This document shows positions 8,085 through 16,500 of a stretch of 63,704 nt of DNA, one piece after another. The stretch lies in contig CAZPGP010000004.1 of the NCBI GenBank assembly GCA_964586395.1, forward strand, positions 1-63,704. Direction: 5' to 3'. Position numbers and translations under genes: made by a program. The first letter of the stretch is position 1, and each line of letters opens with the position of its first letter. The notes beneath the pieces are model-generated. The model did not search any database. It was given only the letters and a program-made list of their open reading frames with translations, and was not told where the DNA came from. The stretch comes from DATEFF01 sp964586395 (GTDB taxonomy: Bacteria; Patescibacteriota; Saccharimonadia; Saccharimonadales; EFPC-124).

Positions 8085-11000
8085 TCATGAAGCGTGAGTT
8101 TTAAAAGGTATCAGGACGTAGAATGTCGTGCCTTTACCTTCGGTCGATTGGAACCATACGGTTCCCCCGAACTTCTCGGCGACTTCCTTTACGATGTAGA
8201 GGCCAAGGCCAGTTCCTTCGACATCCAGTTTGCGAACGTTGTCGGCGCGGAAGAGTTTCTGGAAGATTTTGCCTTGCTGAGATTCGGGGATGCCGTAGCC
8301 TGTGTCGGCCACTGCGATGTAGAGGTAGTGGCCAGGACGGAGCTTGGCGCTGGTGGCATCCTTGGCGGTTGCTTCGCGCATAACCAGCCCAACTTTACCC
8401 TTGTCGGTCGTGTATTTTACGGCATTAGATAGCAAGTTCTGCACAACCATACGCAGCAGCTTCGGATCTGCTAGAACCGTTGGCAGGTCGGGCTGGATCT
8501 TGCTGGTTACCTCGAGCTTCTTGCCTTGGATGCTCGTCTGCAGCTCGGTCATGAGGCTACGGGCGATATCTGCCATTACGGTAGGTTGCGGGTCGTTTTT
8601 GAGCTTACCTACTTCCAGACGCGAGACGTTTAGGAGTGAGTCTACGAGTTCGATCATGCGCTGGTTGCCTTCGTAAATCTCGCGTAGGTACTCGCCTTGC
8701 TCCTTTGTTAGCTTGCCAGCATCGCCATTGATGAGCATCTCCGAGAACCAGTTGATCGCCGACAATGGAGTTCGCAACTGGTGAGATGCGAGCGACACGA
8801 AGTCGCCTTTAGCTTTCTCGAGTGCTCGCTCTTGCGAAATGTCTCGGAACACTACAATAACACCGTGAATGTTACCCTTGGCGTCACGGATAGGCGCTGC
8901 CGAATCTGCGACTGGCACTTCCCTGCCGTCCTTGCGAATCAGGAGGGTGGGATGCATGATCGATGTGATGTGGCCGTCGAGGGCGCGCTTGATGAAGTGG
9001 TCGTAAGGTTTGCGGTCTTTCTCTAGGACGAACTTTAGGATCTTGTCGTATGGCTGACCATGGGCCTCGGCTTCGCTGAAGCCACTCACTTGTACTGCGG
9101 CGGGGTTGAACAAGGTGATGCGCCCACGGGTGTCGATGGCAAATACTGCATCGCCAATGCTTGTGAGGATGGCGTTGCTCTTGCGCTCGTTGGACAGTGC
9201 GGCATCGCGTTCACGGTGAAGGTCTTCGGTTATGCGATCTGCCAGGTTCAACGCTTGTCGCTTAGCGCGGTTTTGGATAACAAACACACCAACCATAAGC
9301 GCCGAGAAGAGTTGCCCAAACACGAGTGAGCCAAGTGGCTGTCCGGCCTGAGTGGCGCTAATGCCGTAGTTCTGCCGTGCCTTTACTTCAATGCGCCATG
9401 AGCGGTCGGCAACCGCGAATGTATTGGTGTAGCTAAATGGTGTCGGCAAGGTCGTGCCGTTTTGCGTGAACAAAGGAGTCGACTGTTCGCTGTCGTATAC
9501 CGAGACATTGATCCCTTCCCACTTCTTGTCTCGCAGTGCTTTGTTAAAGAAGTCGCTATGATTAAACACGGCATTTACGTAGCCAATCGTTTGGCTGCTG
9601 CCTTTTGACGCCACAGGAATGGTGATAAAGAATCCCTTTTGCGCAGCCTGTGTGGCAGTGGCCGCAAAGTCTACGGTGCCCGATGCGACGGCCTTGCCTG
9701 TTGCGTCGGCTTTCTCGAATGCTTCGAGGCGACTTGGGGTTGCGCCAAGATCCGTCCCGCTTGGTGCAGAAGTTGCGTTGAAGGTGACTATATAGTGTGT
9801 TGGTAGGTTTGTTTTGTTCACAATAGCAAAGTTTGGAATGCCGCCAGGGCTTAGGCTGCGGTCGGCGCGGCGTTCCTTCACGAATGAGTCCAAGTTCTTC
9901 TCACTCACCTTTGAGACAAATAGCAGCGTGCGAATGCCAGGATAGGTCTCTGGCAGATTAAGTGAATCGTAGTACGCCTGGAATTCACCTTGGTTCACAT
10001 TATCGCTAGCCGCGAATAAACCTTTGAAGCCGATGAGTGTATCGATATATGCTTGCCGACGTTGTTCGATGGTTTGGTCTATCTCGAGGGCTTGTTCCAT
10101 GAACGCATTTGAAGAGTCGGTTTTGTTGCGTGCGTCTGCCTGCTGCCATGCGCCAAACGTAAGCCCCTGGATGCCTACTAACGCAAGCATGATCAGCCAG
10201 CCCAAGCGCGACACGTGTGCGAGTACATTACCGCGACGGCGATACAGGATAATTAGGACGAGCGTCACGCCCGCGATAAGAAACCCAACAGCCAGGTTGA
10301 ATGCCATAACAAAGTTAGCGCTTATATCGTAGATAAAGTCGCGCACATACAACTGACCAAAGATATTAAAGAGCGCCAACCCAAGGAGCACGCACGCCAG
10401 GAGATACTGAACAACTCGTACGATGGTGCGTTTTGTGCCGACCGTAAAAGGCGAGAGGCCTATGGCAATAAAACACAGCGCCGCAGCGTCGGCGATTTCT
10501 GTATGCGCCCCTAGCGCTCGTACTTTTTCGCCAAAGAGCCAATAGTCGATCCCTATGGGCAGGAACAAAGCGCTTACGCCGAGCATGATCCCAAAAACGC
10601 CCGTTGCCTTCAGCCAGCTTAACTTGCGGAAGTAGTAGAAGATAAAGCCAAGCCCAACTCCCAGCAGACCAACTGCTGACATTGGGTTTATGGGCCGGAG
10701 CGCTGTTGGGCCGCGCATTAGGAGGTCATTGCCGACCATCCAACCTACTAGGGCAAGGGCGGCAACTGTCAGCACTGTCAGCCCTGCGATCAGGCTTACC
10801 GTTGGTTTAGCGTTTTTAGCGGGCCGCGAGCCGTCCTGTAGCCAGCGGCGGGCTTCGCCTTCGTGCGTAAAGAAGCGGACGCTCTCACTGCGTCCCATTC
10901 GCAGTACGTATGCCATGATGCTCGCCAACTTGCCGCTGCCGTACAGTGCGGTACGAACCGTTCGCCTGTTCATCAATTCTTTGGCCTGGACGCGCGCCGA

Positions 11001-11216
11001 CGATGTTATGTCGCTGATGGAGATTCCGGTTATGTCGACGAGAACCAGTACCTCCTGGCCGCTCGCTAAAATCTTCTCACGGAGGACGTCTGTTTCGTTG
11101 CTTACGGCACTGACAGTTTCGGCGGTTTGTCTACCGCGCAACTTTATAAGAATCACGCCCTTACTGTCGGTCGTGACACTGTTGCGTGCCGACTTTACCC
11201 CCACCCGCTCGTTCAT
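8085..11216 (-). CDS. Large hybrid-sensing histidine kinase (STAS-7TM-CHASE-PAS-HisKA-HATPase)
   Basis: 1043 aa. Residues 1-130 look like a STAS/SpoIIAA-like domain (VLVLVDITGISISDITSSAR) ending in a basic segment. Then come about seven membrane helices (145-365). A periplasmic/extracellular CHASE-like domain follows (about 385-600; YPGIRTLLFVSKVSEKNLDS), then another helix, PAS (about 680-800; AILTSIGDAVFAIDTRGRIT), HisKA with SLASHQLRTPLS, and a HATPase domain with the N box (NLLSNAVKYT) and GTGLGLYIVKEV. It heads the pilus operon and probably senses an outside ligand and signals through the downstream receiver. Start SD: AAAGGA right before ATG. Confidence 0.88.
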   Translation of the reverse strand: MNERVGVKSARNSVTTDSKGVILIKLRGRQTAETVSAVSNETDVLREKILASGQEVLVLVDITGISISDITSSARVQAKELMNRRTVRTALYGSGKLASIMAYVLRMGRSESVRFFTHEGEARRWLQDGSRPAKNAKPTVSLIAGLTVLTVAALALVGWMVGNDLLMRGPTALRPINPMSAVGLLGVGLGFIFYYFRKLSWLKATGVFGIMLGVSALFLPIGIDYWLFGEKVRALGAHTEIADAAALCFIAIGLSPFTVGTKRTIVRVVQYLLACVLLGLALFNIFGQLYVRDFIYDISANFVMAFNLAVGFLIAGVTLVLIILYRRRGNVLAHVSRLGWLIMLALVGIQGLTFGAWQQADARNKTDSSNAFMEQALEIDQTIEQRRQAYIDTLIGFKGLFAASDNVNQGEFQAYYDSLNLPETYPGIRTLLFVSKVSEKNLDSFVKERRADRSLSPGGIPNFAIVNKTNLPTHYIVTFNATSAPSGTDLGATPSRLEAFEKADATGKAVASGTVDFAATATQAAQKGFFITIPVASKGSSQTIGYVNAVFNHSDFFNKALRDKKWEGINVSVYDSEQSTPLFTQNGTTLPTPFSYTNTFAVADRSWRIEVKARQNYGISATQAGQPLGSLVFGQLFSALMVGVFVIQNRAKRQALNLADRITEDLHRERDAALSNERKSNAILTSIGDAVFAIDTRGRITLFNPAAVQVSGFSEAEAHGQPYDKILKFVLEKDRKPYDHFIKRALDGHITSIMHPTLLIRKDGREVPVADSAAPIRDAKGNIHGVIVVFRDISQERALEKAKGDFVSLASHQLRTPLSAINWFSEMLINGDAGKLTKEQGEYLREIYEGNQRMIELVDSLLNVSRLEVGKLKNDPQPTVMADIARSLMTELQTSIQGKKLEVTSKIQPDLPTVLADPKLLRMVVQNLLSNAVKYTTDKGKVGLVMREATAKDATSAKLRPGHYLYIAVADTGYGIPESQQGKIFQKLFRADNVRKLDVEGTGLGLYIVKEVAEKFGGTVWFQSTEGKGTTFYVLIPFKTHAS

Positions 11217-11256
11217 TCCTTTAATGGTATATGAATTTTGCAGTGAAGGTCAACGA

Positions 11257-11283
11257 AGAAACCGCCCAAATTGAGCGGTTTCT
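11257..11283 (-). terminator. Terminator between the 170-aa gene and the kinase
   Basis: AGAAACCGC (11257-11265) pairs with GCGGTTTCT (11275-11283). It is placed just after the stop of the minus-strand 11306-11818 gene. Confidence 0.65.
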
Positions 11284-11305
11284 GATTGAGAATCTTCGAT
11301 GATTT

Positions 11306-11818
11306 TTAGAGCGCTGCTTCGATGGCTGCCCATTCAGCTTCGCGGTTGTCTTCGGGGACGATGATGCTGATCTGGTCGCCGGCCTTTGCCTTGAAGTACG
11401 TTACGCTTGCGAGCAGGACGCGGTATTCGCGGCCGCCAGCTTCGACATAGTAGGCGCCGTCATGCGACACAAGTGTACCGATGATCTGGCGTCGTGCAAC
11501 TGGGCCGATCTGTTTGTAGATAAATCCGCCGTCGTCAGCGATAGTGAGCTTAAGGATGTCGCCTTCGATCAGCTTAGATTTGCTGGCGTAGTTGGCAGGA
11601 ACTGGGTAGGTTTTGCCGTCTGGGCCGGTCATAGTGTTGCCGTCGAAGACGCCTTCGATGACCTTGCCGGCTACTTCCTCAGGGCTGCCTGAGCGAGCAA
11701 TTGCGTCGTCGTCACCTACCAAACTAATCAAAAGTTCCTTTGCAGCTGCAAGGTTCGTTTCGGCATCTTGAATGAGTGATTTGAGTCGCTTTACTTGCTT
11801 CTCTGGTAGGTCAGACAT
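11306..11818 (-). CDS. Conserved hypothetical protein with coiled-coil N-terminus (170 aa)
   Basis: The start was placed at the ATG at 11816-11818 (MSDLPEKQVK), 12 nt inside the longest frame. The first 40 residues are a helical, coiled-coil-like stretch (RLKSLIQDAETNLAAAKELL). The rest is beta-rich and looks like two small barrel/OB-like units (GDILKLTIADDGGFIYKQIG; GREYRVLLASVTYFKAKAGD). No catalytic motif is visible. It is monocistronic, with its own consensus promoter and terminator, so it is probably well expressed. I do not recognise a function. Confidence 0.75.
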   Translation of the reverse strand: MSDLPEKQVKRLKSLIQDAETNLAAAKELLISLVGDDDAIARSGSPEEVAGKVIEGVFDGNTMTGPDGKTYPVPANYASKSKLIEGDILKLTIADDGGFIYKQIGPVARRQIIGTLVSHDGAYYVEAGGREYRVLLASVTYFKAKAGDQISIIVPEDNREAEWAAIEAAL

Positions 11819-11866
11819 AGGGTCTCGCAAATCCTCTGTTTGTTTGTAGTGGTACTTTCATCTTGC

Positions 11867-11895
11867 AGCATAACCCAACCGGACATACGTGTCAA
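11867..11895 (-). promoter_or_regulatory. Consensus sigma-70-type promoter
   Basis: On the minus strand, TTGACA (11890-11895) and TATGCT (11867-11872) are 17 nt apart. It drives the 170-aa gene. Confidence 0.7.
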
Positions 11896-11969
11896 CAAAA
11901 ACAACACCGCCTGCGCTACATCTGGTGTTCAAGCCATAAGCACCATCACTACGCTCTCTGGTGGTGAGA

Positions 11970-12195
11970 TATTGAATAAATTGCAAATTTGCTATACAGT
12001 CAAAATTAGGTCGCTATGACTTTTGCCGAGAGCTTACTGTTTTGTACGAACGGCTGCCAGGGTGCTGGCAAAGCTAAAACGTGCGAGGTGGTCGCTCCCC
12101 CGGCTGAGACGACAACTGGACGTCCTGTCGAATCAGGAAGCATATGCGCTAGATACGATGTGGGCCGCCTGCAGCTATTGCGGGCGGCCCACACG
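11970..12195 (+). ncRNA. Possible small RNA or micro-gene unit
   Basis: TATTGA (11970-11975) and TATACA (11993-11998) form a 17-nt-spaced promoter-like pair. About 190 nt later there is an 11-bp perfect stem, TGTGGGCCGCC/GGCGGCCCACA (12159-12193). Two overlapping short frames in between (from 12016 and 12023) both run through the downstream terminator, so neither is convincing as a gene. The layout resembles a GC-rich cassette without a clear ORF. It could be a structured RNA. Confidence 0.3.
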
Positions 12196-12224
12196 TTATT
12201 TAGGTCTCTTATATCTTTACAAAA

Positions 12225-12257
12225 CTAAAAGCCCACTCGCATTGAGTGGGCTTTTAG
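12225..12257. terminator. Perfect bidirectional terminator after rplL
   Basis: CTAAAAGCCCACTC pairs perfectly over 14 bp with GAGTGGGCTTTTAG around a 5-nt loop. The A/T tracts at both ends allow use on either strand. Confidence 0.92.
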
Positions 12258-12301
12258 CGCATAAACATCTGGTCGAATGTGAGTCAGACTAAAAGTCTAG
12301 A

Positions 12302-12679
12302 CTAGGCAACTTCTACAGTAGCGCCGGCTTCTTCAAGGGCCTTCTTGGCAGCTTCTGCGTCGTCCTTGCTGACCTTCTCCTTGATTGCGCTAGGAGCGTT
12401 GTCAACAAGACCCTTTGCCTCACCAAGGCCAAGGCCGGTGAGTTCCTTAACAGCCTTGATGACTGCTACCTTCTGAGCACCAGCGTCCTTGAGGGTCACG
12501 GTGAACTCAGTCTTTTCGTCAGCAGCGTCAGCGGCGCCTGCAGCAGCAGGACCGGCAACAGCTACAGCAGCAGCTGCAGGCTCAATGCCGTATTCATCCT
12601 TCAGGATGGTCTTCAGTTCGTTTACTTCGAGTACAGTCAGCTTTGTCAGCTCTTCTGCGAGTTTCTTCAAATCAGCCAT
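12302..12679 (-). CDS. rplL: 50S ribosomal protein L7/L12
   Basis: 125 aa, normal length. N-terminal dimerisation helices (LTKLTVLEVNELKTILKDEY), an Ala-rich hinge (AAAVAVAGPAAAGAADAAD) and the conserved factor-binding C-terminal domain (VIKAVKELTGLGLGEAKGLV…PSAIKEKVSK) are all clear. It forms the ribosomal stalk with L10, encoded 30 nt upstream, and recruits elongation factors. SD GAAAGGA precedes the ATG. Confidence 0.97.
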   Translation of the reverse strand: MADLKKLAEELTKLTVLEVNELKTILKDEYGIEPAAAAVAVAGPAAAGAADAADEKTEFTVTLKDAGAQKVAVIKAVKELTGLGLGEAKGLVDNAPSAIKEKVSKDDAEAAKKALEEAGATVEVA

Positions 12680-12709
12680 TGTAGTTGATTCCTTTCGATT
12701 ACTAATTGA

Positions 12710-13234
12710 TTAGGCCGTAGCCTTAGCCTCAACGCCATCAAGCAGCGCGTGCAAATTGCCAGAAAGGCCATTCATTACGCCGTCGAGTGGTGAGCTGAGA
12801 GTTGCAAGAACCTGAGCGATGAGCTCGTTCTTGCTTGGGAGTGTAGCCAGGGCCTTAACTTCGGCCTCGTCCAGCAGTTTGCCTTCGGCAGAGATGCCAC
12901 CAGTCAGCTTGAGAGCATCGTGGGTCTTGGCAAAGTTGGCGAGGACTTGTGCTGGTGCGACTTCGTCTTCGGTGCTGACAGCGTAAAGCAGCTGACCCTT
13001 GAGGGAGCTAGCGTCTACGTCTTTCAGCGTCTCAGACTGCTGCAGGGCAACGCGTACCAGGCGGTTTTTGACCACCTTAACGGTAACGCCTTGCTCGCGA
13101 GCGGCGCGGCGAAGTGTCTGGAGGTCGGCTACAGTCAAACCTTCGTATGCAGCAAAAGCAGTCATCTTGGCAGTGCCAAGAAGTTCGCTCAGCTCGCCTA
13201 CGACGGACTGTTTCTTATCACGACTAATTGCCAT
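12710..13234 (-). CDS. rplJ: 50S ribosomal protein L10
   Basis: 174 aa. The N-terminal rRNA/L11-binding domain (VGELSELLGTAKMTAFAAYE…TVKVVKNRLVRVAL) is typical, and a long C-terminal helix for L7/L12 dimers is present (SSPLDGVMNGLSGNLHALLD). First gene of the rplJ-rplL pair, behind a long leader with an attenuator. In most bacteria rplKA lies directly upstream; here it is 11 kb away. Confidence 0.96.
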   Translation of the reverse strand: MAISRDKKQSVVGELSELLGTAKMTAFAAYEGLTVADLQTLRRAAREQGVTVKVVKNRLVRVALQQSETLKDVDASSLKGQLLYAVSTEDEVAPAQVLANFAKTHDALKLTGGISAEGKLLDEAEVKALATLPSKNELIAQVLATLSSPLDGVMNGLSGNLHALLDGVEAKATA

Positions 13235-13437
13235 GTTTTACCTCTCATTTACAGATTATTTTCGACCAGATTGTTAAATTGCGGAATGTGAGAATTGCAA
13301 GGAATAGAAAAAGGTCCTTGGTTCTCGCATTACCAACGACCTGATTCGGGGAGAAATACTGTTTTTGTATGACTGCCTCGGTAGCGGATTAAGCTTGGTT
13401 TCCCTTGCAGCTACTGTCTTCGGTAATGGTCAACAGA
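13235..13437 (-). promoter_or_regulatory. L10-type mRNA leader with attenuator
   Basis: About 190 nt of transcribed leader separate the promoter from rplJ. Near its 3' part a stem (13312-13342; AGGTCGTTGGT against ACCAAGGACCT, one mismatch) is followed by TTTTTCT, a rho-independent terminator inside the leader. L10 or L10-L12 binding to such leaders is the known autoregulation. The exact protein-binding fold was not verified. Confidence 0.6.
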
Positions 13438-13467
13438 ATTGTAGCACGACTATTGTACAGATGTCAA
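13438..13467 (-). promoter_or_regulatory. rplJL promoter
   Basis: TTGACA (13462-13467) and TACAAT (13438-13443) on the minus strand, spaced 18. It lies partly inside the end of the M20 peptidase gene. Confidence 0.7.
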
Positions 13468-14568
13468 CGATTTTACAGGGGTTGGCTCTGAGGATAGGGC
13501 AACGACATTCAGGTAATCGATAACGATACTTTTGAACTGGTGCAGAGCTTCCTCGCTGAGCCATTCGTGGTCACCATGATGCTCGCCGCCCTCAGGGTAC
13601 ATGACCAATGTTGGGATCTTGTAGGGCGCCCAGTGGCGTGCGTCGCTGCCGGCGTAGCTGCGCATGGTTTCGATGGGCTTGCCGAGGATTTTTTCGGTGC
13701 TGGTGATGAATGCCTTTACTAGCGGTTCCTCGAGGTCGATCTCTATAGCGGGCTCATTGAGGAGTAGCTCGTAGGTGACGTCATTGTCGCGGGCGATACG
13801 TTCGATTTTGGTTAGAATTCGATGGCTCTCGGCGCTGTTGAGCGGGCGAATGTCGACGTCCGCGGTGCAGATGTCAGAAATCTGGTTGAAGACGTTGCCG
13901 CCCTCGATGCGCCCAACGTTAAACGTGCTGGTTTCGGGGCCTTGTTCTGGGAAGACGTCGTATTGAACCTGGCGCAGGAAGTTCATCATCTTCTCGATGG
14001 CGCTCTCCCCTTCCCAGGTCCGCGAGCCATGCATCGGAATGCCGCGAGCAGTGAAGTATGGGCGAATCATCCCTTTGGCGGATTGCTCGAGCGTCCAGTT
14101 GGCGCCACCGTCCGGTAACACAACGACTTGCGGCAGAAGCCCGTCATCGACGAACTTCTTGACGCCATTGTAGCCGCCGATTTCTTCGTCGCTGGTGATT
14201 AGGATGCCGAAATCGTAGGCATTGATGTCTTCGAGTTCATCGAGCAGTGCCAGATAGGTGGCGACAGCGAATTTCATGTCGCTTACGCCTCGGCCGTACA
14301 GGTTACCGTCCTTGGCAGTGAGCTTGAATTGTTCAGGCTGGCCAATGACGACGTCAATATGCGCGGCGAGGAGCACCTTTGGTGTTTTGCCTGCACGTGG
14401 TGCGGCATATAGGGACTCAAATCCGTTCCACTCGTAGCGCTTTACATACTTCAGATATGGCTTGAGGGAAGCTTCGATGTAGTCCATCGCCTGCCGGCGA
14501 GCCTCGGGGTTGGCTTCGGTCGTTGGGAATGTGACCAAGTCAGATAGAATTTGTTTGATTGTTTTCAT
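13450..14568 (-). CDS. M20-family metallopeptidase
   Basis: 372 aa. Metal-ligand motifs of M20 enzymes are present: LLAAHIDVV (His-x-Asp), LYGRGVSDMKFAVA, TSDEEIGGYNG (catalytic Glu pair), and the terminal GGEHHGDHEWL. A dimerisation domain lies in the middle (RPYFTARGIPMHGSRTWEGE). Relatives are dipeptidases, aminoacylases and ArgE/DapE. It is the last gene of a three-gene run with DmpA and a racemase, suggesting peptide trimming or amino-acid salvage. Its end overlaps the rplJ promoter. Confidence 0.88.
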   Translation of the reverse strand: MKTIKQILSDLVTFPTTEANPEARRQAMDYIEASLKPYLKYVKRYEWNGFESLYAAPRAGKTPKVLLAAHIDVVIGQPEQFKLTAKDGNLYGRGVSDMKFAVATYLALLDELEDINAYDFGILITSDEEIGGYNGVKKFVDDGLLPQVVVLPDGGANWTLEQSAKGMIRPYFTARGIPMHGSRTWEGESAIEKMMNFLRQVQYDVFPEQGPETSTFNVGRIEGGNVFNQISDICTADVDIRPLNSAESHRILTKIERIARDNDVTYELLLNEPAIEIDLEEPLVKAFITSTEKILGKPIETMRSYAGSDARHWAPYKIPTLVMYPEGGEHHGDHEWLSEEALHQFKSIVIDYLNVVALSSEPTPVKSLTSVQ

Positions 14569-14580
14569 ATAGTGCTTGGC

Positions 14581-15348
14581 TTACGAGCCTTTATTATACA
14601 CCGGTTTGGTTGACTCTTCGGATGAATTGAGCACCGATCGATGCAGACTATCAAGGACAACAAGTTGCTGTGCCATCAAGCGCATTGGGTCGATGACGCT
14701 ATAGTCGCGCTCTTGCAGCTCGGCAAAGAGGAGGCCTAGCTCGGTGCACCCCAGAATGAAGACGTCGGCCCCTTGCTCTTGCAGCGCGGCCATCGCTTTC
14801 TGGAGCTGGCGACTACCCAATAGGACTTGGCCGGCTTTGATTTTGTAGATCGCGTCAGTCACCTGTTGCTGTATTTGGGCATCCGGTATGAGCCAGTCTA
14901 TTTTGGCCGATCCATTTGTGTAGATGCCGGCGTTGATCGAGCCGGGCGTTGCCAGGAGTGCAACCTTCTTCTTGGGGTAGTGCGTCACCAGCGCAGTGTG
15001 CACGAGTGGTATGGCGTTGAGAATTGGCGTTCTGGTCTGGGCCTGAATGTACCCCAGGCGTGAGTGCGCGGTCATGCAGGCCATGACCATAACGTCGACA
15101 TTCATGCGCTCTAATTCGGCAACAGATTCGCCTCCGGCTTGCGCAAATGACTCGCCGTCGTCGTCGCGGAGTGACTGCGTTCGGTCAGGTATGCACGGGT
15201 TTGTGAATAGCACTACCTGCATGTGGTCTTGGTCTTTGGTGGATGGCGTTGCGTCCACAATGAGCTTGTGCAGCTCGATGCCAGCAAGCGGGCCCATGCC
15301 GCCGAGAATGCCGACGCGAAAAGGTCGTTTCGTGAGTGGATTATTCAT
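14581..15348 (-). CDS. Aspartate/glutamate racemase family protein
   Basis: 255 aa. GILGGMGPLAGIELHKLIVD at the start and the two catalytic cysteines in VMACMTAHS and LGCTELGLLF fit the Asp/Glu/hydantoin racemase family. The spacing matches bacterial aspartate racemases rather than MurI. It overlaps the DmpA gene by 8 nt. It probably interconverts D- and L-acidic amino acids freed by the neighbouring peptidases; the substrate is inferred. Confidence 0.85.
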   Translation of the reverse strand: MNNPLTKRPFRVGILGGMGPLAGIELHKLIVDATPSTKDQDHMQVVLFTNPCIPDRTQSLRDDDGESFAQAGGESVAELERMNVDVMVMACMTAHSRLGYIQAQTRTPILNAIPLVHTALVTHYPKKKVALLATPGSINAGIYTNGSAKIDWLIPDAQIQQQVTDAIYKIKAGQVLLGSRQLQKAMAALQEQGADVFILGCTELGLLFAELQERDYSVIDPMRLMAQQLVVLDSLHRSVLNSSEESTKPVYNKGS

Positions 15349-16393
15349 TGCGCGTTTCCTTTATCATTTTTACGACTTCTTGGACGGGAAGCTTAGGAAG
15401 CGTCACGCGGGCGCCGACGGTTGCCTCGGCCACGAAAAGCGCATCGTAAATGCTTTCCTCGGTAGCCTCTGCCGCAGCTAGGAAGAGTTGGTTGAGGCTG
15501 TTGTCATCCTCAGAGCTGAGGCCTGGGTTGCGATTGGTCGAGAACGCGATTGCGTAGTCGCCACTACTGTTGGCCATGACCGAACCAGTACGCGTCATGC
15601 CGATGAGCGCACGTTTGGCCAGGCGTTTTAGCTGGCGGCTGTCCAGCGGCGCGTCTGTGGCCACTACAATCATGCAAGAGCCATCCGGTTTTTGTAGGAG
15701 GCGTTGAACGCTGCCATTGAAGTCAGTCTCGCCCAGTTGTTCACCCACTGGAACGCCCATGATTGTCAGTGCGCCGCCAAAGTTAGTTTGGACGAGCGCG
15801 CCAACGGTGTAGGCTTTACCCTTGTATTCGACAACGCGCGAACTACTGCCGATGCCGCCCTTCCACGAAAACGCTCGCGTGCCCGTCCCGGCTCCAACTG
15901 CGCCCAATTCGAAGTCGATTCGCCTGGCTTCGTAAGCAGCGCGCACGTCGTTGCTTGTGACGTGTAGCTCGTGAATGTCGTTTACGAGGCCGTCATTTGT
16001 CTCGCCTACCACGGCGTTGATGGTTTCGTATGGCAACAGGTCTGGTGTGTCGGCCAGGACGATGTCAATGACGCCGCGCATCGTCGGTCCAACGGCAAGC
16101 GTGTTGGTCAGGGCGATTGGCGTCTCGAGTGTGCCGAGCTCCTCAACTTGGGTGTAGCCAGCGAGCTTGCCGTAGCCATTGCCGACGGCGATAGCTGCGG
16201 GTAGTTTGTTGCGGTATATCGTGTCGACACCAGGGTCGATAACGGTGACGCCGGTGTGCACTTTCGGCACTTTTGTTGCTGTATAATGACCTACTTTTAC
16301 GCCGGGCACGTCGCTCAGGAGGTTTGTCGGGCCAGCAGAAAGCAGGCCTGGGATAAGACCAAAGTCGCGAATGCGTTTTTGAATTGATGTCAT
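15341..16393 (-). CDS. P1-family (DmpA-like) N-terminal nucleophile aminopeptidase
   Basis: 350 aa. The opening LSDVPGVKVGHYT and the auto-cleavage region GKAYTVGALVQTNFGG are DmpA hallmarks. In this family, cleavage before a Ser/Thr/Gly creates the nucleophile; here GIGSSSRVV carries the serines. DmpA enzymes remove N-terminal L- or D-amino acids, including from beta-peptides. SD AGGAG before ATG; it heads the racemase and M20 genes. Confidence 0.88.
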   Translation of the reverse strand: MTSIQKRIRDFGLIPGLLSAGPTNLLSDVPGVKVGHYTATKVPKVHTGVTVIDPGVDTIYRNKLPAAIAVGNGYGKLAGYTQVEELGTLETPIALTNTLAVGPTMRGVIDIVLADTPDLLPYETINAVVGETNDGLVNDIHELHVTSNDVRAAYEARRIDFELGAVGAGTGTRAFSWKGGIGSSSRVVEYKGKAYTVGALVQTNFGGALTIMGVPVGEQLGETDFNGSVQRLLQKPDGSCMIVVATDAPLDSRQLKRLAKRALIGMTRTGSVMANSSGDYAIAFSTNRNPGLSSEDDNSLNQLFLAAAEATEESIYDALFVAEATVGARVTLPKLPVQEVVKMIKETRNE

Positions 16394-16433
16394 GGGGTAA
16401 CTCCTGATTAGTTATATTGACGTGAGTCGGGTT

Positions 16434-16475
16434 GGCCGACCGCGGGCACAGGATCTCTGCGCCGCGCGGTCAGCC
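16434..16475 (-). terminator. GC-rich cassette stem-loop
   Basis: GGCCGACCGCG (16434-16444) pairs with CGCGGTCAGCC (16465-16475), one G-U pair. It follows the stop of the minus-strand gene at 16501. Confidence 0.6.
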
Positions 16476-16500
16476 TTCCGTCAGGGGGTGTGCCTGCTGT

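Noticed and set aside
12016..12228. 70-aa plus-strand ORF before rplL
   Set aside because: It has no SD and runs through a GC hairpin into the rplL terminator; kept only as a possible RNA unit.
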